A stretch of DNA of 64,000 nt from Prochlorococcus_E sp000760215 (GTDB lineage Bacteria > Cyanobacteriota > Cyanobacteriia > PCC-6307 > Cyanobiaceae). Numbering within the stretch: position 1 is the first letter of the stretch; every line of letters begins with the position of its first letter. Below the pieces are notes generated by a model. That model was not told where the DNA came from. It saw nothing but the letters and a program-made list of their open reading frames with translations, and ran no database searches. Of this stretch, positions 1 to 9,220 are shown piece by piece. The stretch lies in assembly GCF_047303175.1 (NCBI RefSeq), contig NZ_CP138945.1, one strand, 5' to 3'. The position numbers were made by a program, and so were the translations under genes.

Positions 1-153
1 TTTTTCTTTAAGCACTTCCATTAGAGCGGGCATTCTATCGGAACCTGCTTTGAGAATTATCCGAAGATCTTTTTGAGTTTTTCCTTTCTGCTTAAGCCAA
101 TCTTTAATTAAAAGCGAGATTTCTTTTTCAATATTTTGATTCCATTTTTCCAT
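1..153 (-). CDS. Conserved hypothetical protein, 3' part outside the window
   Basis: A minus-strand reading frame opens with ATG at 153 and stays open to the window edge. The visible 51 residues begin MEKWNQNIEKEISLLIKDWL and are charged and helical, without a signal peptide. I do not recognise the family. Its start lies 7 nt after the stop of the DUF1232 gene upstream, so the two are probably co-transcribed. Confidence 0.6.
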   Translation of the reverse strand, partial: MEKWNQNIEKEISLLIKDWLKQKGKTQKDLRIILKAGSDRMPALMEVLKEK

Positions 154-159
154 AGTTAT

Positions 160-525
160 TTAAAGAGGGAACCAAGTGTCAAGTTTTCTACGTGCTCTAT
201 TGCGAATCTCAGGGGTCATGTGTTGGCTCCATAGACTAATTACTGCAGTAATTGCAACAAGATCATCACTGAAACCTGCAACTGGAATGAAATCTGGCAT
301 CAAATCGATAGGCATAATTAAATATGTTAGTGCCGCAATTAAAGAAACTCTTGCTTGGGGGGGAGTTGAAGTATCTAAGAGCATTTCAAATGCCTCTAGT
401 GCTGGTTTGGCCAAAGTCCTACCAGCTCTTAATAGAACTTTTTTAAATATCCCTTCATCAATAACAGAACTATCAATGACTTCTGTGTCATAAACTTTTT
501 GTTCTTCAGTGTTGTTATTGGTCAT
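160..525 (-). CDS. DUF1232 (YkvA-type) small membrane-associated protein
   Basis: The 121-residue product contains the hallmark of the DUF1232/YkvA family in its middle: an Ala-Leu-rich hydrophobic stretch followed by Tyr-Leu-Ile-x-Pro-Ile-Asp-Leu-x-Pro-Asp-x-Ile-Pro and a Gly-Phe-x-Asp-Asp segment (about residues 65-90). Length is usual for the family. Members are of unknown biochemical function. It sits on the same strand as, and downstream of, the sigma-factor gene. Confidence 0.8.
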   Translation of the reverse strand: MTNNNTEEQKVYDTEVIDSSVIDEGIFKKVLLRAGRTLAKPALEAFEMLLDTSTPPQARVSLIAALTYLIMPIDLMPDFIPVAGFSDDLVAITAVISLWSQHMTPEIRNRARRKLDTWFPL

Positions 526-573
526 ATTTATTAGATGTGATTTATAGAAAAATGATTTTGTAAAATAGCTTCT

Positions 574-1506
574 TCATTCATCTTGTAAGCTAACCTCAAC
601 CAAGCCATTTTGGATCCCTGTTTTTCGAAGCTTCCTGAGAGCTCTGTGAACTACTTGTCTGCAATATTCCCTGCTACATTTCATATGTTGTGCTACTTCT
701 GCAAGAGTTCTCCATTTATTTGTTCCATCAAGTCCAAAACGTAAGCTAACAATTGTTCTCTCTTTATTAGTTAGATTTGCTTCTCTAAGTAATGACCATG
801 CTGAGTCATTGCGTTCAGCCAACTCTGCAAGTTCCATTGGAGGCGCTTCTTCGCTTGGCAAGATATCCCCTAACTCTGAAGGTTCTGATTTGGATTGTAT
901 TGCTCCTTGCAGGCTTACAGTGATACTTCTAAGTTCACATTCAAGTAGTTCACCTAAATCTTCTTGAGAGATGTTTAACTTATTTGCCAATTGTTCTAAA
1001 GAGGGTGTGCTACCACTTTCTTGCATTAATTGTGATTTTGCGGATCTAAGCTTTGTTAATTTCTCATTTATATTTACAGGGATTCTAATAGTTCGACTTT
1101 GTGTTGATAAGGCTCTGTTTAGCCCTTGCCTAATCCACCAGTATGCATAAGTAGAGAAACGATGTCCTCTCTTGGGATCATATTTCTCTACTGCTCGTGT
1201 TAATCCTAGTGTTCCTTCTTGAATGAGATCTAGTAGTTCAAGCCCTTTCCCTTGATATTTCTTAGCTAAATTAACTACTAGTCTGAGGTTTGCCGTAATC
1301 ATATGGTTTTTAGCTTTTTCACCTTCTTGGATTGCTTTTTTCTCAGATTCGGTGAAATTCTGGTTATTTGTATTTTGGGTTGATGTTTTGCTTCTTTCCA
1401 TTAGAGATACCATTGCTTGTACCTTTCTCCCCATGGTGAGCTCTTCTTCTGGTGTAAGTAGTGGGTGACGCCCTATCTCCCCAAGAAAATCACTTAAAGA
1501 ACTCAC
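574..1506 (-). CDS. Group 2 sigma-70 family RNA polymerase sigma factor
   Basis: A 310-residue RpoD-like protein. Region 1.2 is at the N-terminus (SDFLGEIGRHPLLTPEEE). Region 2 with core-binding and -10 recognition follows at about 70-150 (LRLVVNLAKKYQGKGLELLDLIQEG is its start, RFSTYAYWWIRQ its -10 helix). Region 3 is at about 150-215 and region 4 with a helix-turn-helix at about 240-300. Group 1 region 1.1 is absent, which fits the non-essential alternative (group 2) sigma factors that cyanobacteria carry in several copies. It directs RNA polymerase to stress or light regulated promoters. The exact paralog cannot be assigned by eye. Confidence 0.93.
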   Translation of the reverse strand: MSSLSDFLGEIGRHPLLTPEEELTMGRKVQAMVSLMERSKTSTQNTNNQNFTESEKKAIQEGEKAKNHMITANLRLVVNLAKKYQGKGLELLDLIQEGTLGLTRAVEKYDPKRGHRFSTYAYWWIRQGLNRALSTQSRTIRIPVNINEKLTKLRSAKSQLMQESGSTPSLEQLANKLNISQEDLGELLECELRSITVSLQGAIQSKSEPSELGDILPSEEAPPMELAELAERNDSAWSLLREANLTNKERTIVSLRFGLDGTNKWRTLAEVAQHMKCSREYCRQVVHRALRKLRKTGIQNGLVEVSLQDE

Positions 1507-1730
1507 GATTTAAAACTCCTTATCATTTATGTGAAATCAGTTTGAAATTTGAAAGTATTAACTTTCGATTAATGCAGCCAAGATTCTTGATTTCATTTTA
1601 GATTGTAAATAGTGTATTTATTCTGAATATTTCTCAATATCTAGCCACTTTTTTATGCAAGTTATTACAGAAATGACATCTTTCTTCTCCGCCTATCTCG
1701 TAGTATTTATGAAATACGCTCGTAAACACT

Positions 1731-2207
1731 TTGATTGACAAATCGATTCTGAATAGTGCACTAGTTGCATACTTGCATTATTTATGCATTATTCTCTGTT
1801 TTGGTGCTTTGCTTTTTGAGAGATTACGTTTAAAAGTTGATCTGAATAGAGAAGAAGCTATATCCATAATTTTGGCAGATATTATTTATGGGCTGGCTGG
1901 GGTTATGCTTATAGTGACAGGCATTCTTAGGGTTAAATTTTTTGGACAAGGGCCAGAGTTTTATACTGAAAATCCCTTGTTTTGGTTCAAAATAGCTTCT
2001 TATATTTCTGTTGGATTGCTCTCCCTTTACCCAACTATTACCTATATTTTGTGGGCAATTCCTATAAGTAAAAATAAGCTCCCAACTCTTACAGATAATT
2101 TATTAGCAAGGTTTCGCTTAATAATAAATATAGAAATTATTGGATTTTCTTTAATTCCATTAATGGCTACTCTAATGGCTCGAGGAGTTGGATTAGCTAC
2201 ATCTTAA
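1731..2207 (+). CDS. DUF2214 family integral membrane protein
   Basis: The 158-residue product has four hydrophobic segments at about 10-28, 48-66, 84-106 and 132-152, with the DUF2214 features of an N-terminal Ala-x-x-x-Tyr-x-His-Tyr segment and a Phe-Phe-Gly-x-Gly loop. The start is TTG at 1731; no in-frame ATG gives a complete first membrane segment. Function unknown. It lies divergent from the sigma-factor gene. Confidence 0.75.
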   Translation: MIDKSILNSALVAYLHYLCIILCFGALLFERLRLKVDLNREEAISIILADIIYGLAGVMLIVTGILRVKFFGQGPEFYTENPLFWFKIASYISVGLLSLYPTITYILWAIPISKNKLPTLTDNLLARFRLIINIEIIGFSLIPLMATLMARGVGLATS

Positions 2208-2230
2208 TGTCTTTAGATTGCAGGAATTAG

Positions 2231-2953
2231 TTATTTTTTCTGAGAGTTATTTCTTTTGGAATTTCTCCTGCTATCAAGTACTTCTAATACATCTCTCCAG
2301 TCTACGTTGTGGTATCTGAGAGCAACTTGTAGGTGGAAAATTAGATCAGCAGCTTCATTTGCAATGGATTTGGGATCATTATCTTTGCATGCCATTACAA
2401 ATTCTGATCCTTCTTCTCCAATTTTTTTGAGGATTCTATTCTCACCACTTTCTAAAAGACTATTTGTATAACTTCCAGGTTGAGGGTTGTTGGACCTTTC
2501 TTTGATTGTTTGAAAGAGTTCACTACAGGAGTTTGTTAAGGGTGGAAGAAAAGTGGGTTTATCACTTCCCAAAGAAGAATCTTTACCAAAATCCTTGAAA
2601 AAACAGCTTCTTGCTCCTTCATGACAAGCAATGGAACCAACTTGCTCAATAGAAAAAATTATTGCATCCGAATCACAATCATATCTAATACTTTTAAGTT
2701 TTTGAAAATGCCCACTGGTTTCACCCTTATGCCAAAGCTTTTGCCTTGATCTGCTCCAGTAATGGATTTCGCCTGTCTTTAATGTTTCCTTTAAAGCTGT
2801 TTTGTTAACCCATGCCATCATTAATATTGCCCCATCAAGGTAATCTTGAGCAATTGCTGGTATAAGCCCTTTTTCGTTAAAACGAAGTGTTTCTATGATT
2901 TCTTGGCTCAGTTGCGTCATATCCTTAATTGATGAAAGAAAATTTAATTGCAA
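2231..2953 (-). CDS. hisIE: Bifunctional phosphoribosyl-AMP cyclohydrolase / phosphoribosyl-ATP pyrophosphatase
   Basis: This 240-residue enzyme performs steps two and three of histidine biosynthesis. The HisI domain (about 20-125) shows WVNKTALKETL, YWSRSRQKLWHKGE-type substrate residues, and the zinc and magnesium ligands in YDCDSDA and CHEGARSC. The HisE domain (about 145-230) has the NPQPGSYTNSL and KKIGEEGSEF motifs and an acidic EAADLIFH metal site. The domain order and length are those of cyanobacterial HisIE. It is convergent with the membrane gene at 1731-2207. Confidence 0.95.
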   Translation of the reverse strand: MQLNFLSSIKDMTQLSQEIIETLRFNEKGLIPAIAQDYLDGAILMMAWVNKTALKETLKTGEIHYWSRSRQKLWHKGETSGHFQKLKSIRYDCDSDAIIFSIEQVGSIACHEGARSCFFKDFGKDSSLGSDKPTFLPPLTNSCSELFQTIKERSNNPQPGSYTNSLLESGENRILKKIGEEGSEFVMACKDNDPKSIANEAADLIFHLQVALRYHNVDWRDVLEVLDSRRNSKRNNSQKK

Positions 2954-2989
2954 TGATGTGGGTAGTGTATTCCCTCAAATATGAAGTAG

Positions 2990-3463
2990 ATGCCTGATCA
3001 AACTACTGGTTTTAGCTGTAGCAAGCATTTTGAAGGATTCCCTTGTTGTCATAGGCAATGGAGGCACTCTGGCCATTGTAGTTTTGTTCATGGATATAGT
3101 AGAAAGTTTACTTTTTGGTTTAGAGCAAATGCCTTGGATCAACATGGATTTGTGGTTGATTTTTCAAGCCTTTATTTGCTAGAGCAAAAATTGAAAGATC
3201 ATTTTGATCATACTTTTCTTGTTAACAAAGACGACCCTATGCTTCCACAATGGCAAAAATTACATGATGCGAAAGCTTTAGATCTTCGAATAATGGAAAA
3301 TGTAGGAATGGAATCAACAGCAAAGATTATTTGGGAATGGGCAAACTTGATTTTATTAGAAAGGGACTCTGGGAGAACTTGTTGCTTTAGAGCACAAGCA
3401 AGCGAGAACGATTTCAATTCTGCTTGTTTTGAATTGGTTCCCGATTGGTTTAGGTTTACTTAA
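2990..3463 (+). CDS. queD: 6-pyruvoyl-tetrahydropterin synthase / 6-carboxytetrahydropterin synthase family (QueD-like)
   Basis: The 157-residue product has the PTPS fold signature: CSKHFEGFPCCHRQW near the N-terminus, a His-rich zinc segment HSGHCSFVHGYSR, VVDFSSL after it, and the FDHTFLVNKDD and GMESTAK segments with the catalytic His/Asp and pterin-binding Glu. This longer cyanobacterial variant has a modified HGH motif (HGY), so its exact reaction, queuosine precursor or another pterin, is less certain. It is divergent from hisIE with only 36 bp between the start codons. Confidence 0.82.
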   Translation: MPDQTTGFSCSKHFEGFPCCHRQWRHSGHCSFVHGYSRKFTFWFRANALDQHGFVVDFSSLYLLEQKLKDHFDHTFLVNKDDPMLPQWQKLHDAKALDLRIMENVGMESTAKIIWEWANLILLERDSGRTCCFRAQASENDFNSACFELVPDWFRFT

Positions 3464-3511
3464 ACTACAATCGACTCCCACAATCAGCAATATTATTTAA
3501 GTCTCATTTGA

Positions 3512-5077
3512 TTATTTTGGTAGAGACCAAGGGTTAATGCCTAGCTTGGCTCCAATTTTATGAGCACAAGCAAAACCACTAAAAGCCACTGCATTTAAAC
3601 CTTGACCAGGGAAGCAAGAGTCGCCTACACAGTAGAGACTTTCTATGGCTGTACTATTAAAAGGCATTGGCAACAAACCAGGGAGGCGCATTGCAGGGAT
3701 CGGACCATAACTGCCATTGTGACGACCAAGGAATCGACGATGGCTTCTTGGTGTTCCAATCTCTTGATGAGTGATTAGCTCCTTCACTCCTGGAAAAACT
3801 TGTTCGATTTTTGTTATTAGACGATCACAGGCAAGAGCTTTTTTCTTTGCATAAGTTGGTGGATCAAGCCTTTTCCATTCAGCCATGGAGGAAGGAGTAA
3901 AGGCATGGATGATGTGATGTCCCTTAGGCGCTAGTGATTTATCTAATAGCGTTGGAATTGAGATGAAAACTACACCTTGTTCTGATTCCATCTTTTCCCA
4001 TTCGTTAAGTATTAAATGGTGGCAGTGTGACCCTTTAGGGATGCAATCTTCTTTAACCCCTAGATGGATCGATAAGAAGGATGGAGAGGGCTTGTAACGA
4101 TTCCTCCATTTTTTTTCAGGTTGTGGGGTGTATTCTTCTTCCACAAGAGGTTCTTTAACCCCTTCTCCTCCAAAGGTATCCCACCTTGTGGCATTAGACA
4201 CTATTATATTAGATTGAAGTTCTTCTCCTGTTGAGAGCTTTACTCCAACAGCTTTCTTTCCTTCTAAAATAACTTTAGTAACTCTGGCTTTATATAAGAT
4301 CTTGCCCCCATTTGCTTCTAGCCCTTTGACTAGCGTCTCTGCGATAACACCAACACCTCCTTTGGGGTAGTTAATTCCTCCTGCATGACGGTCTGAGAAG
4401 ACCATGCCACCATTGATCATTGGGGTTTTTTTTGCTGGCATTACTGACCAACAGAAGCATTCTAAGTCTATAAAACTTAATAGCTTTTGATCTGTTATGT
4501 ATTTACGTGCAACTTCCCCAACATTAAAAGGCAACCACCTTGCTAATCCTAAACATGACAATGGTGCTTTAAAGAAGACCTTGGCTAAATATGCGGGATC
4601 TTCGATTGATAATAAAGGCATTGAGTCAAGACAGTTAAAGACTTGCCAACAGACTTTGTAAAAAGCTTTTATTCCTTTCTCTTCATGTGGAAAATGAGAG
4701 ACTAAGTGCGAAATGAATTGATCATAGTCTCTATCAACTGTAATATCATCTCCTTCTGGTAGGTGATAAGTTAGTTGAGTAGGGTCTGGTATGGTTTCAC
4801 ACCTTTGTCCTACGTCGGCAAGAGCTCTTGTTAGGAGGTTTGTATAACCTTTCTCTCCGAATCCAAATATCATAGAGGCTCCAACGTCAAACTTATAACC
4901 ATTTCTATTAAATGCACCACTGCTTCCTCCTGGAATGGTGTATCTCTCAAGAACTAAAACTCTTGCTCCTTTTGCCGCTAGCTGGGTCGCAGTAACCAAG
5001 CCTCCTATCCCTGAACCAATTACTATTACGTCCCATAAGGACTCTTTGTGCTTAAAAGTTTTCTCTCTAGAGTTCAT
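3512..5077 (-). CDS. crtH: Prolycopene (carotenoid) cis-trans isomerase
   Basis: A 521-residue FAD-dependent oxidoreductase of the phytoene desaturase family. The N-terminal dinucleotide site reads VIGSGIGGLVTATQLAAKGA, followed by LERYTIPGGSSGAF. The C-terminal FAD segment is YCVGDSCFPGQGLNAVAFSG. The motif set and length match CrtH/CRTISO, which isomerises prolycopene to all-trans lycopene for carotenoid synthesis at the thylakoid membrane. The stop-start junction with trmFO overlaps by 4 nt, so the two genes are co-transcribed. Confidence 0.93.
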   Translation of the reverse strand: MNSREKTFKHKESLWDVIVIGSGIGGLVTATQLAAKGARVLVLERYTIPGGSSGAFNRNGYKFDVGASMIFGFGEKGYTNLLTRALADVGQRCETIPDPTQLTYHLPEGDDITVDRDYDQFISHLVSHFPHEEKGIKAFYKVCWQVFNCLDSMPLLSIEDPAYLAKVFFKAPLSCLGLARWLPFNVGEVARKYITDQKLLSFIDLECFCWSVMPAKKTPMINGGMVFSDRHAGGINYPKGGVGVIAETLVKGLEANGGKILYKARVTKVILEGKKAVGVKLSTGEELQSNIIVSNATRWDTFGGEGVKEPLVEEEYTPQPEKKWRNRYKPSPSFLSIHLGVKEDCIPKGSHCHHLILNEWEKMESEQGVVFISIPTLLDKSLAPKGHHIIHAFTPSSMAEWKRLDPPTYAKKKALACDRLITKIEQVFPGVKELITHQEIGTPRSHRRFLGRHNGSYGPIPAMRLPGLLPMPFNSTAIESLYCVGDSCFPGQGLNAVAFSGFACAHKIGAKLGINPWSLPK

Positions 5078-6483
5078 TGTCTTAGGGGCTCCATGCTAGT
5101 CCTAATGGTTTTTGTTGCTGTTTGAATGCTCTTAATGGCTTCTAATGATCTATCACGATAAGCCCTATGTCGTGACTGTTTGTCACGTATCCGTTTATCT
5201 AGTTTTGGCAAAAGACCAAAATTTGGAGGCATTGGTTGGAAATTGTTTTTATTAGTTAATTCCTTATCCCATTGCGAGGTGCTTATGAAATCTATTAACG
5301 CACCTATCATTGTTGTTTTGGGAAGTATTATAGGGTCACAATGCATTGCTAATAGAGCTGCATTAGTTCCTGCCAGCCATCCTCCTGCTATAGCGGCTGA
5401 ATAGCCTTCTGTACCAGTAATTTGACCTGCAGCAAGGAGAGAAGATCTTTTCTTGAATTGAAGCGTTGGATTCAAAAGCTTTGGTGATTCAATAAATGTA
5501 TTCCTATGCATAACTCCAAAACGAACAAACTCTGCCTTGTGCAAGCCAGGAATTAATTGAAGAATTCTTCTTTGTTCTTTCCATTTTAGATTTGTTTGGA
5601 ATCCTACTAAGTTCCAGAGTCTTCCTTCTTTGTCTTCTTGCCGAAGTTGGACTATGGCATAAGCTCTTTTTATTTTTCTTAGTTCACGATCATTTAAATC
5701 CCCCCATCTTGGGTCCCATAGCCCAATTGGCTTGAGTGGACCATATCGCATGGTGTCTTCACCTCTACGAGCAAGTTCTTCAATTGGAAGACAACCCTCA
5801 AAAAAGATCGCAGATCCTTTTTCAAAATCTTTTAGTTCTGATTGCTCAGCGTTAATGAGAGCAGATCTAAATGCAATATATTGCTCTTTATTCATTGGGC
5901 AATTTATATAATCAGCATCACCTTTGTCATACCTGCTTGCTCTAAAAGCTATCGATAGATCGATGCTTTCCCCATCAATAATTGGGCTGGAAGCATCGAA
6001 GAAGTGACATTGTTCAACACCTGTGAATTTGTTAATGTCCGTTGCTAATAAATCACTGGTAAGCGGTCCAGAAGCTATAACAGCTATCTGCTCGGTTGAA
6101 GGTAATACTTTGATCTCATTCCTTTCGATAGTTATTAGTGGATGAGAAGATAACTTCTCAGTTATAAAGTGGCTAAATTTACCTCTATCAACAGCTAAAG
6201 CTCCTCCTGCGGGAATTGAATGCTGATCTGCCGTTTGGATGATAAAGGAATTAAGAATCCTTAGTTCTTCCTTTAGAAGACCTGATGAGCGATCATTGCT
6301 AAGCGATCCAAAACTATTGCTGCAAACTAATTCTGCAAAGTTGCTTGAATGATGTGCCGGAGATCTCTTGAAAGGTCTCATTTCTATTAATTTGACAGAT
6401 AACCCTGCACTGGCTATCTGCCAAGCAGCTTCAGCTCCTGCCAAACCTGCACCAATTACTAATAAAGGGGTTGATGGCTTCAA
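5074..6483 (-). CDS. trmFO: Methylenetetrahydrofolate-tRNA-(uracil-5-)-methyltransferase
   Basis: The 469-residue flavoprotein forms m5U54 in the T-loop of tRNA using methylene-THF and FADH2. Visible signatures: N-terminal GAGLAGAEAAWQIA Rossmann site, IEMRPFKRSPAHHSSNFAEL, CSNSFGS with the catalytic Cys, the GPLKPIGL segment, and QITGTEGYSAAIAGG near the C-terminus. Length is typical. It overlaps crtH by 4 nt and precedes it in transcription. Confidence 0.95.
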   Translation of the reverse strand: MKPSTPLLVIGAGLAGAEAAWQIASAGLSVKLIEMRPFKRSPAHHSSNFAELVCSNSFGSLSNDRSSGLLKEELRILNSFIIQTADQHSIPAGGALAVDRGKFSHFITEKLSSHPLITIERNEIKVLPSTEQIAVIASGPLTSDLLATDINKFTGVEQCHFFDASSPIIDGESIDLSIAFRASRYDKGDADYINCPMNKEQYIAFRSALINAEQSELKDFEKGSAIFFEGCLPIEELARRGEDTMRYGPLKPIGLWDPRWGDLNDRELRKIKRAYAIVQLRQEDKEGRLWNLVGFQTNLKWKEQRRILQLIPGLHKAEFVRFGVMHRNTFIESPKLLNPTLQFKKRSSLLAAGQITGTEGYSAAIAGGWLAGTNAALLAMHCDPIILPKTTMIGALIDFISTSQWDKELTNKNNFQPMPPNFGLLPKLDKRIRDKQSRHRAYRDRSLEAIKSIQTATKTIRTSMEPLRQ

Positions 6484-6531
6484 GAAATTAACTCTTAGAA
6501 ACTATCAAGCTTCTAGAACGTAGAAGGAAAT

Positions 6532-6657
6532 TCAGAAAGGGTTATTATCGCCAAATTGACGATTCCATTGCTCTCTAGCAGGTTTTTGTATGTTAAAAGT
6601 TACCCATCCAATCGCAGCAAGGATAGGCAGAGTTATAACTAAAATGTTGAGGAGCAT
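6532..6657 (-). CDS. psbY: Small photosystem II membrane protein, PsbY-like
   Basis: A 41-residue frame begins MLLNILVITLPILAAIGWV, one membrane helix, followed by FNIQKPAREQWNRQFGDN on the other side. The helix ending in Gly-Trp and the Asn-Ile-x-Lys-Pro-Ala segment resemble PsbY, a peripheral photosystem II subunit. It is upstream of trmFO on the same strand. The assignment rests on memory of the family and on size; a different small photosynthetic subunit remains possible. Confidence 0.6.
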   Translation of the reverse strand: MLLNILVITLPILAAIGWVTFNIQKPAREQWNRQFGDNNPF

Positions 6658-6854
6658 AGGGATATAGGGGATTTGATGGTGATCCTACAGAATAGTGGGC
6701 GCAATTTGCTAGTTAGTAAAGCAATTCGACTAATAAGCCTCGGACAAGTCTCATTATTTCTTCTTCATAATCGGACTATTTTGAATATAATCATTTTTCA
6801 TATGAAGATTGTCACGTGACAACTTTCCTATGGAGCTTTAAGGTTCATGAGTGT

Positions 6855-6926
6855 GGGTCGCTAGCTCAGCGGTAGAGCATCCGGCTTTTAACCGGCTGGT
6901 CCTGAGTTCGAATCTCAGGCGACCCA
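6855..6926 (+). tRNA. tRNA-Lys (anticodon UUU)
   Basis: A full cloverleaf of 72 nt is visible. The acceptor stem is GGGTCGC paired with GCGACCC, the D arm contains AGCTCAGCGGTAGAGC, the anticodon loop is CTTTTAA with TTT, and the T arm contains GTTCGAATC. The discriminator is A and CCA is not encoded, as usual in cyanobacteria. Confidence 0.97.
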
Positions 6927-6951
6927 TTTTGTCCCAGAAAATTTCTAAGAA

Positions 6952-7296
6952 ATGAGAATCTGCCTGCCAAGGCTTTTGGCTGTTTATATGGCTTCTTTTT
7001 TTTTCTTAGATATTTCTTCTGGGCATTCTGGCCTTAATCGTTTTACAGAAATTGATTCTTTTAATAATTGGATAATTGAGCAGAAATTTGATTCTGAAAC
7101 GAAAAAGGTGGTGTGTAGGGCGTCAATGAAGGGAGATGGAACCTGGTTTGCAGCAAAGATCAGACTAAATAAGAATGATGAAGTTCTCTTGCCCCATGGA
7201 GATTCAAAGCATAAAGAAATAGAACTTGATGATTTGGAGCATGTTCGATCACTGTTGCGAAAGTGTCGAGCTAGTCTTCTGTATTTGCTCCCTTAA
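6952..7296 (+). CDS. Hypothetical secreted protein
   Basis: The 114-residue product has a short basic start and a hydrophobic segment at about 5-20 that could be a signal peptide, then a hydrophilic domain with RASMKGDGTWFAAKIRLN. I do not recognise the family. It starts 26 bp after tRNA-Lys on the same strand. Confidence 0.6.
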   Translation: MRICLPRLLAVYMASFFFLDISSGHSGLNRFTEIDSFNNWIIEQKFDSETKKVVCRASMKGDGTWFAAKIRLNKNDEVLLPHGDSKHKEIELDDLEHVRSLLRKCRASLLYLLP

Positions 7297-7658
7297 GGCT
7301 TCTTTTGGTGATTCAGATTTGTTTTGATATAGACATAAAGACTCGCCTGTTGAGGGGATGATTTGTTGGATTAGAAATATCCTTTCAGGATTTGAAAATG
7401 AAGTTCGCTGCTATTGGGCTCGCTATCTCAGCAAATGTCTCCCTCTATTTTTGGCTTTTAGTGAACAACCCTCTCCCTTAATGGCTTTATGCTTATTGGT
7501 ATGAGGTCGTATTTGCTTGAAATCTCCTAGTCCTAACTTTTTTACAAATTGCCTAGAATTCTTTAACAGATTTATTATTTCTTTAAGTATTAATAAAGGA
7601 GATGTCAGAGAGCAACTTTTTAGGTTGATATGGCACTTTTAGACTCATCCTGAAAGAG
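7297..7658 (+). other. Intergenic stretch with one possible 27-residue gene
   Basis: No long gene is seen. A tiny frame at 7398-7481 encodes MKFAAIGLAISANVSLYFW plus eight residues, a single hydrophobic helix, as expected of small thylakoid proteins, but it lacks a clear ribosome binding site. The rest shows no structure that I can assign. Confidence 0.35.
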
Positions 7659-7997
7659 ATGAACATAGAAATAGATCCAATGCCTAAGAAGTCTTCAACT
7701 CTTTCAAAAGTAAATCGTCCTTGGCTCTTACGTTGGTCTGAGGAGGAGAGTGTTTTAGCTGTAATACCCAAATCAAAGACCAAGCGGCTTGCTAAACAAG
7801 CTCAATTAGCCAATATTGACGCAGAAAAAGCAGTTAACAGAGCTTATCAGCAGGAACTTCTCAGAGCCAAAGCAATCAGTGAGGCAATGTTTAAATCAGG
7901 AAAGGCTGTTAGATATTCTCTTGCAAGTTCAGCTAGGCAAATCGTTTTGAGATTATCAGTAGCCCAAAGAAAAATAAAGGGATGGTTCGATTCTTAA
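7659..7997 (+). CDS. Conserved hypothetical basic helical protein
   Basis: The 112-residue product is rich in Lys, Arg and Ala and predicted helical, with no signal peptide. The translation may begin at the second Met (PKKSSTLSKVNRPWLLRW follows). A coiled region lies at about 40-85 (AKQAQLANIDAEKAVNRAYQ). I do not recognise a domain. Confidence 0.6.
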   Translation: MNIEIDPMPKKSSTLSKVNRPWLLRWSEEESVLAVIPKSKTKRLAKQAQLANIDAEKAVNRAYQQELLRAKAISEAMFKSGKAVRYSLASSARQIVLRLSVAQRKIKGWFDS

Positions 7998-8127
7998 TAT
8001 CTTCTTGCGACCCAATAAAGACTTATTCTTTAAGTAAAATATTAGTTTAATGTGTATCTTATCTCTAAGATGACTTTGCTATATATTGAAGGAGATAAAT
8101 AACTTTGTATTTTATTTTTTGTTAGAA

Positions 8128-8427
8128 ATGCAACTTTATGTAGTTACCTGGAAGTTTCAATCTTCTGAATATCAAACCTTTGCAGCAGATGCTTTGATTA
8201 AATATGTGGACAGCGGTGATTCAGAAAATCAAGTAGAAGGTTATGAAAGAATTGCTTGGGTACATACTCCCCAAGATGGAACTGGAACTATAATTTGCAA
8301 GGCTGAGAGTGCAGCTGTTTTATACAGAGTTTTTGGAGCATGGAGGGAGAAATTCGGAATGTCATGGGACTATAAACCAGGCCTTTCTACAGAGGAACTT
8401 ATAACTTTACTTAAGAAGGAAAGTTGA
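8128..8427 (+). CDS. DUF3303 family protein
   Basis: The 99-residue product beginning MQLYVVTWKFQSSEYQTFAA resembles DUF3303 proteins of picocyanobacteria, with an alternating sheet pattern and GYERIAWVHTPQDGTG, then VFGAWREKFGM. The ATG at 8128 is preferred over the TTG at 8086 because the family begins here. Function unknown; an AAGGAG lies too far upstream to serve this start. Confidence 0.65.
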   Translation: MQLYVVTWKFQSSEYQTFAADALIKYVDSGDSENQVEGYERIAWVHTPQDGTGTIICKAESAAVLYRVFGAWREKFGMSWDYKPGLSTEELITLLKKES

Positions 8428-8539
8428 ACTAATTTATTTTTTTCCAGGTTAAATGGAAATTAAAAATATATATGAGTTCTTTTATTTAAGACTATTTTGA
8501 TGATTATTTATTTTTTGGTTAGAACTGTATATCAAAACA

Positions 8540-8719
8540 TTATCGACGACGCTTTTGTCTGTTCTTTAGACGCTGCTTCCTTTTGTATTTTTCAACAGGA
8601 GTTTCGTGATGGCGTATACGCTTTAACTCATTAAATATCCCTGCTTTTGATACCTCTCTTTTGAATCTACGTAAAGCAGATTCGACGCCTTCGTTTTCTC
8701 CAACTATTACTTGAGTCAA
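8540..8719 (-). CDS. rpsU: 30S ribosomal protein S21
   Basis: A 59-residue frame beginning at a TTG reads (M)TQVIVGENEGVESALRRFK, then VSKAGIFNELKRIRHHETP and a Lys/Arg tail, which is the S21 signature. S21 binds the platform of the small ribosomal subunit and helps mRNA base pairing in initiation. The non-ATG start explains why it is easily missed. Confidence 0.93.
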   Translation of the reverse strand: MTQVIVGENEGVESALRRFKREVSKAGIFNELKRIRHHETPVEKYKRKQRLKNRQKRRR

Positions 8720-9220
8720 AGTGAATTTAATTAATGTTCCATCCTAACAGGTGATTATCGAAAATATTGGATTTTTTGAAGATTAATTGAGCATTTTAGA
8801 GGTTTGTATCGAAAATTTGTTTCGACTCTAAAAAAGCCATCTTTTATGGCTACTCGTTAACAGGAAAAGCTTTGGGACACATTATTCATTTGATCTCAAT
8901 AACTTTGGAATCAATTCCTAAGCTTTTCCTATGGCTTTTTAGAGCACTTGTCAGATTTTCAAAATCAATTAACTTCAAATTCTTTATTTATTCCCCTTAA
9001 TCGTTTAGACAAGAAATGTCAGAACCTTATGGACTCCTCACAATATTTTATTTGGTTCTGATAGCTGGGAGTCTTTGTGATCTACCAAGACTCCCTAAAT
9101 ATTTCTGTTGATGCCTGAAGCTTTAAGAATATCTTTGATTGCTTTAAGGACTTGCTTGATCTAGTAATAAATTTGAGTACTTGCGTTTAAAATTACTTTT
9201 AGATACTAGGACTCACAACC
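8720..9220. other. 500-bp intergenic region rich in inverted repeats
   Basis: No gene is supported. Several hairpins are visible: TTTTAGAG (8792) pairs with CTCTAAAA (8824); AGCCAT and ATGGCT flank a CTTTT loop near 8838-8852; AGGAAAAGCTT near 8860 pairs with AAGCTTTTCCT near 8923. They lie upstream of rpsU on its strand, and could be a leader, a terminator or an unannotated RNA. Confidence 0.4.
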
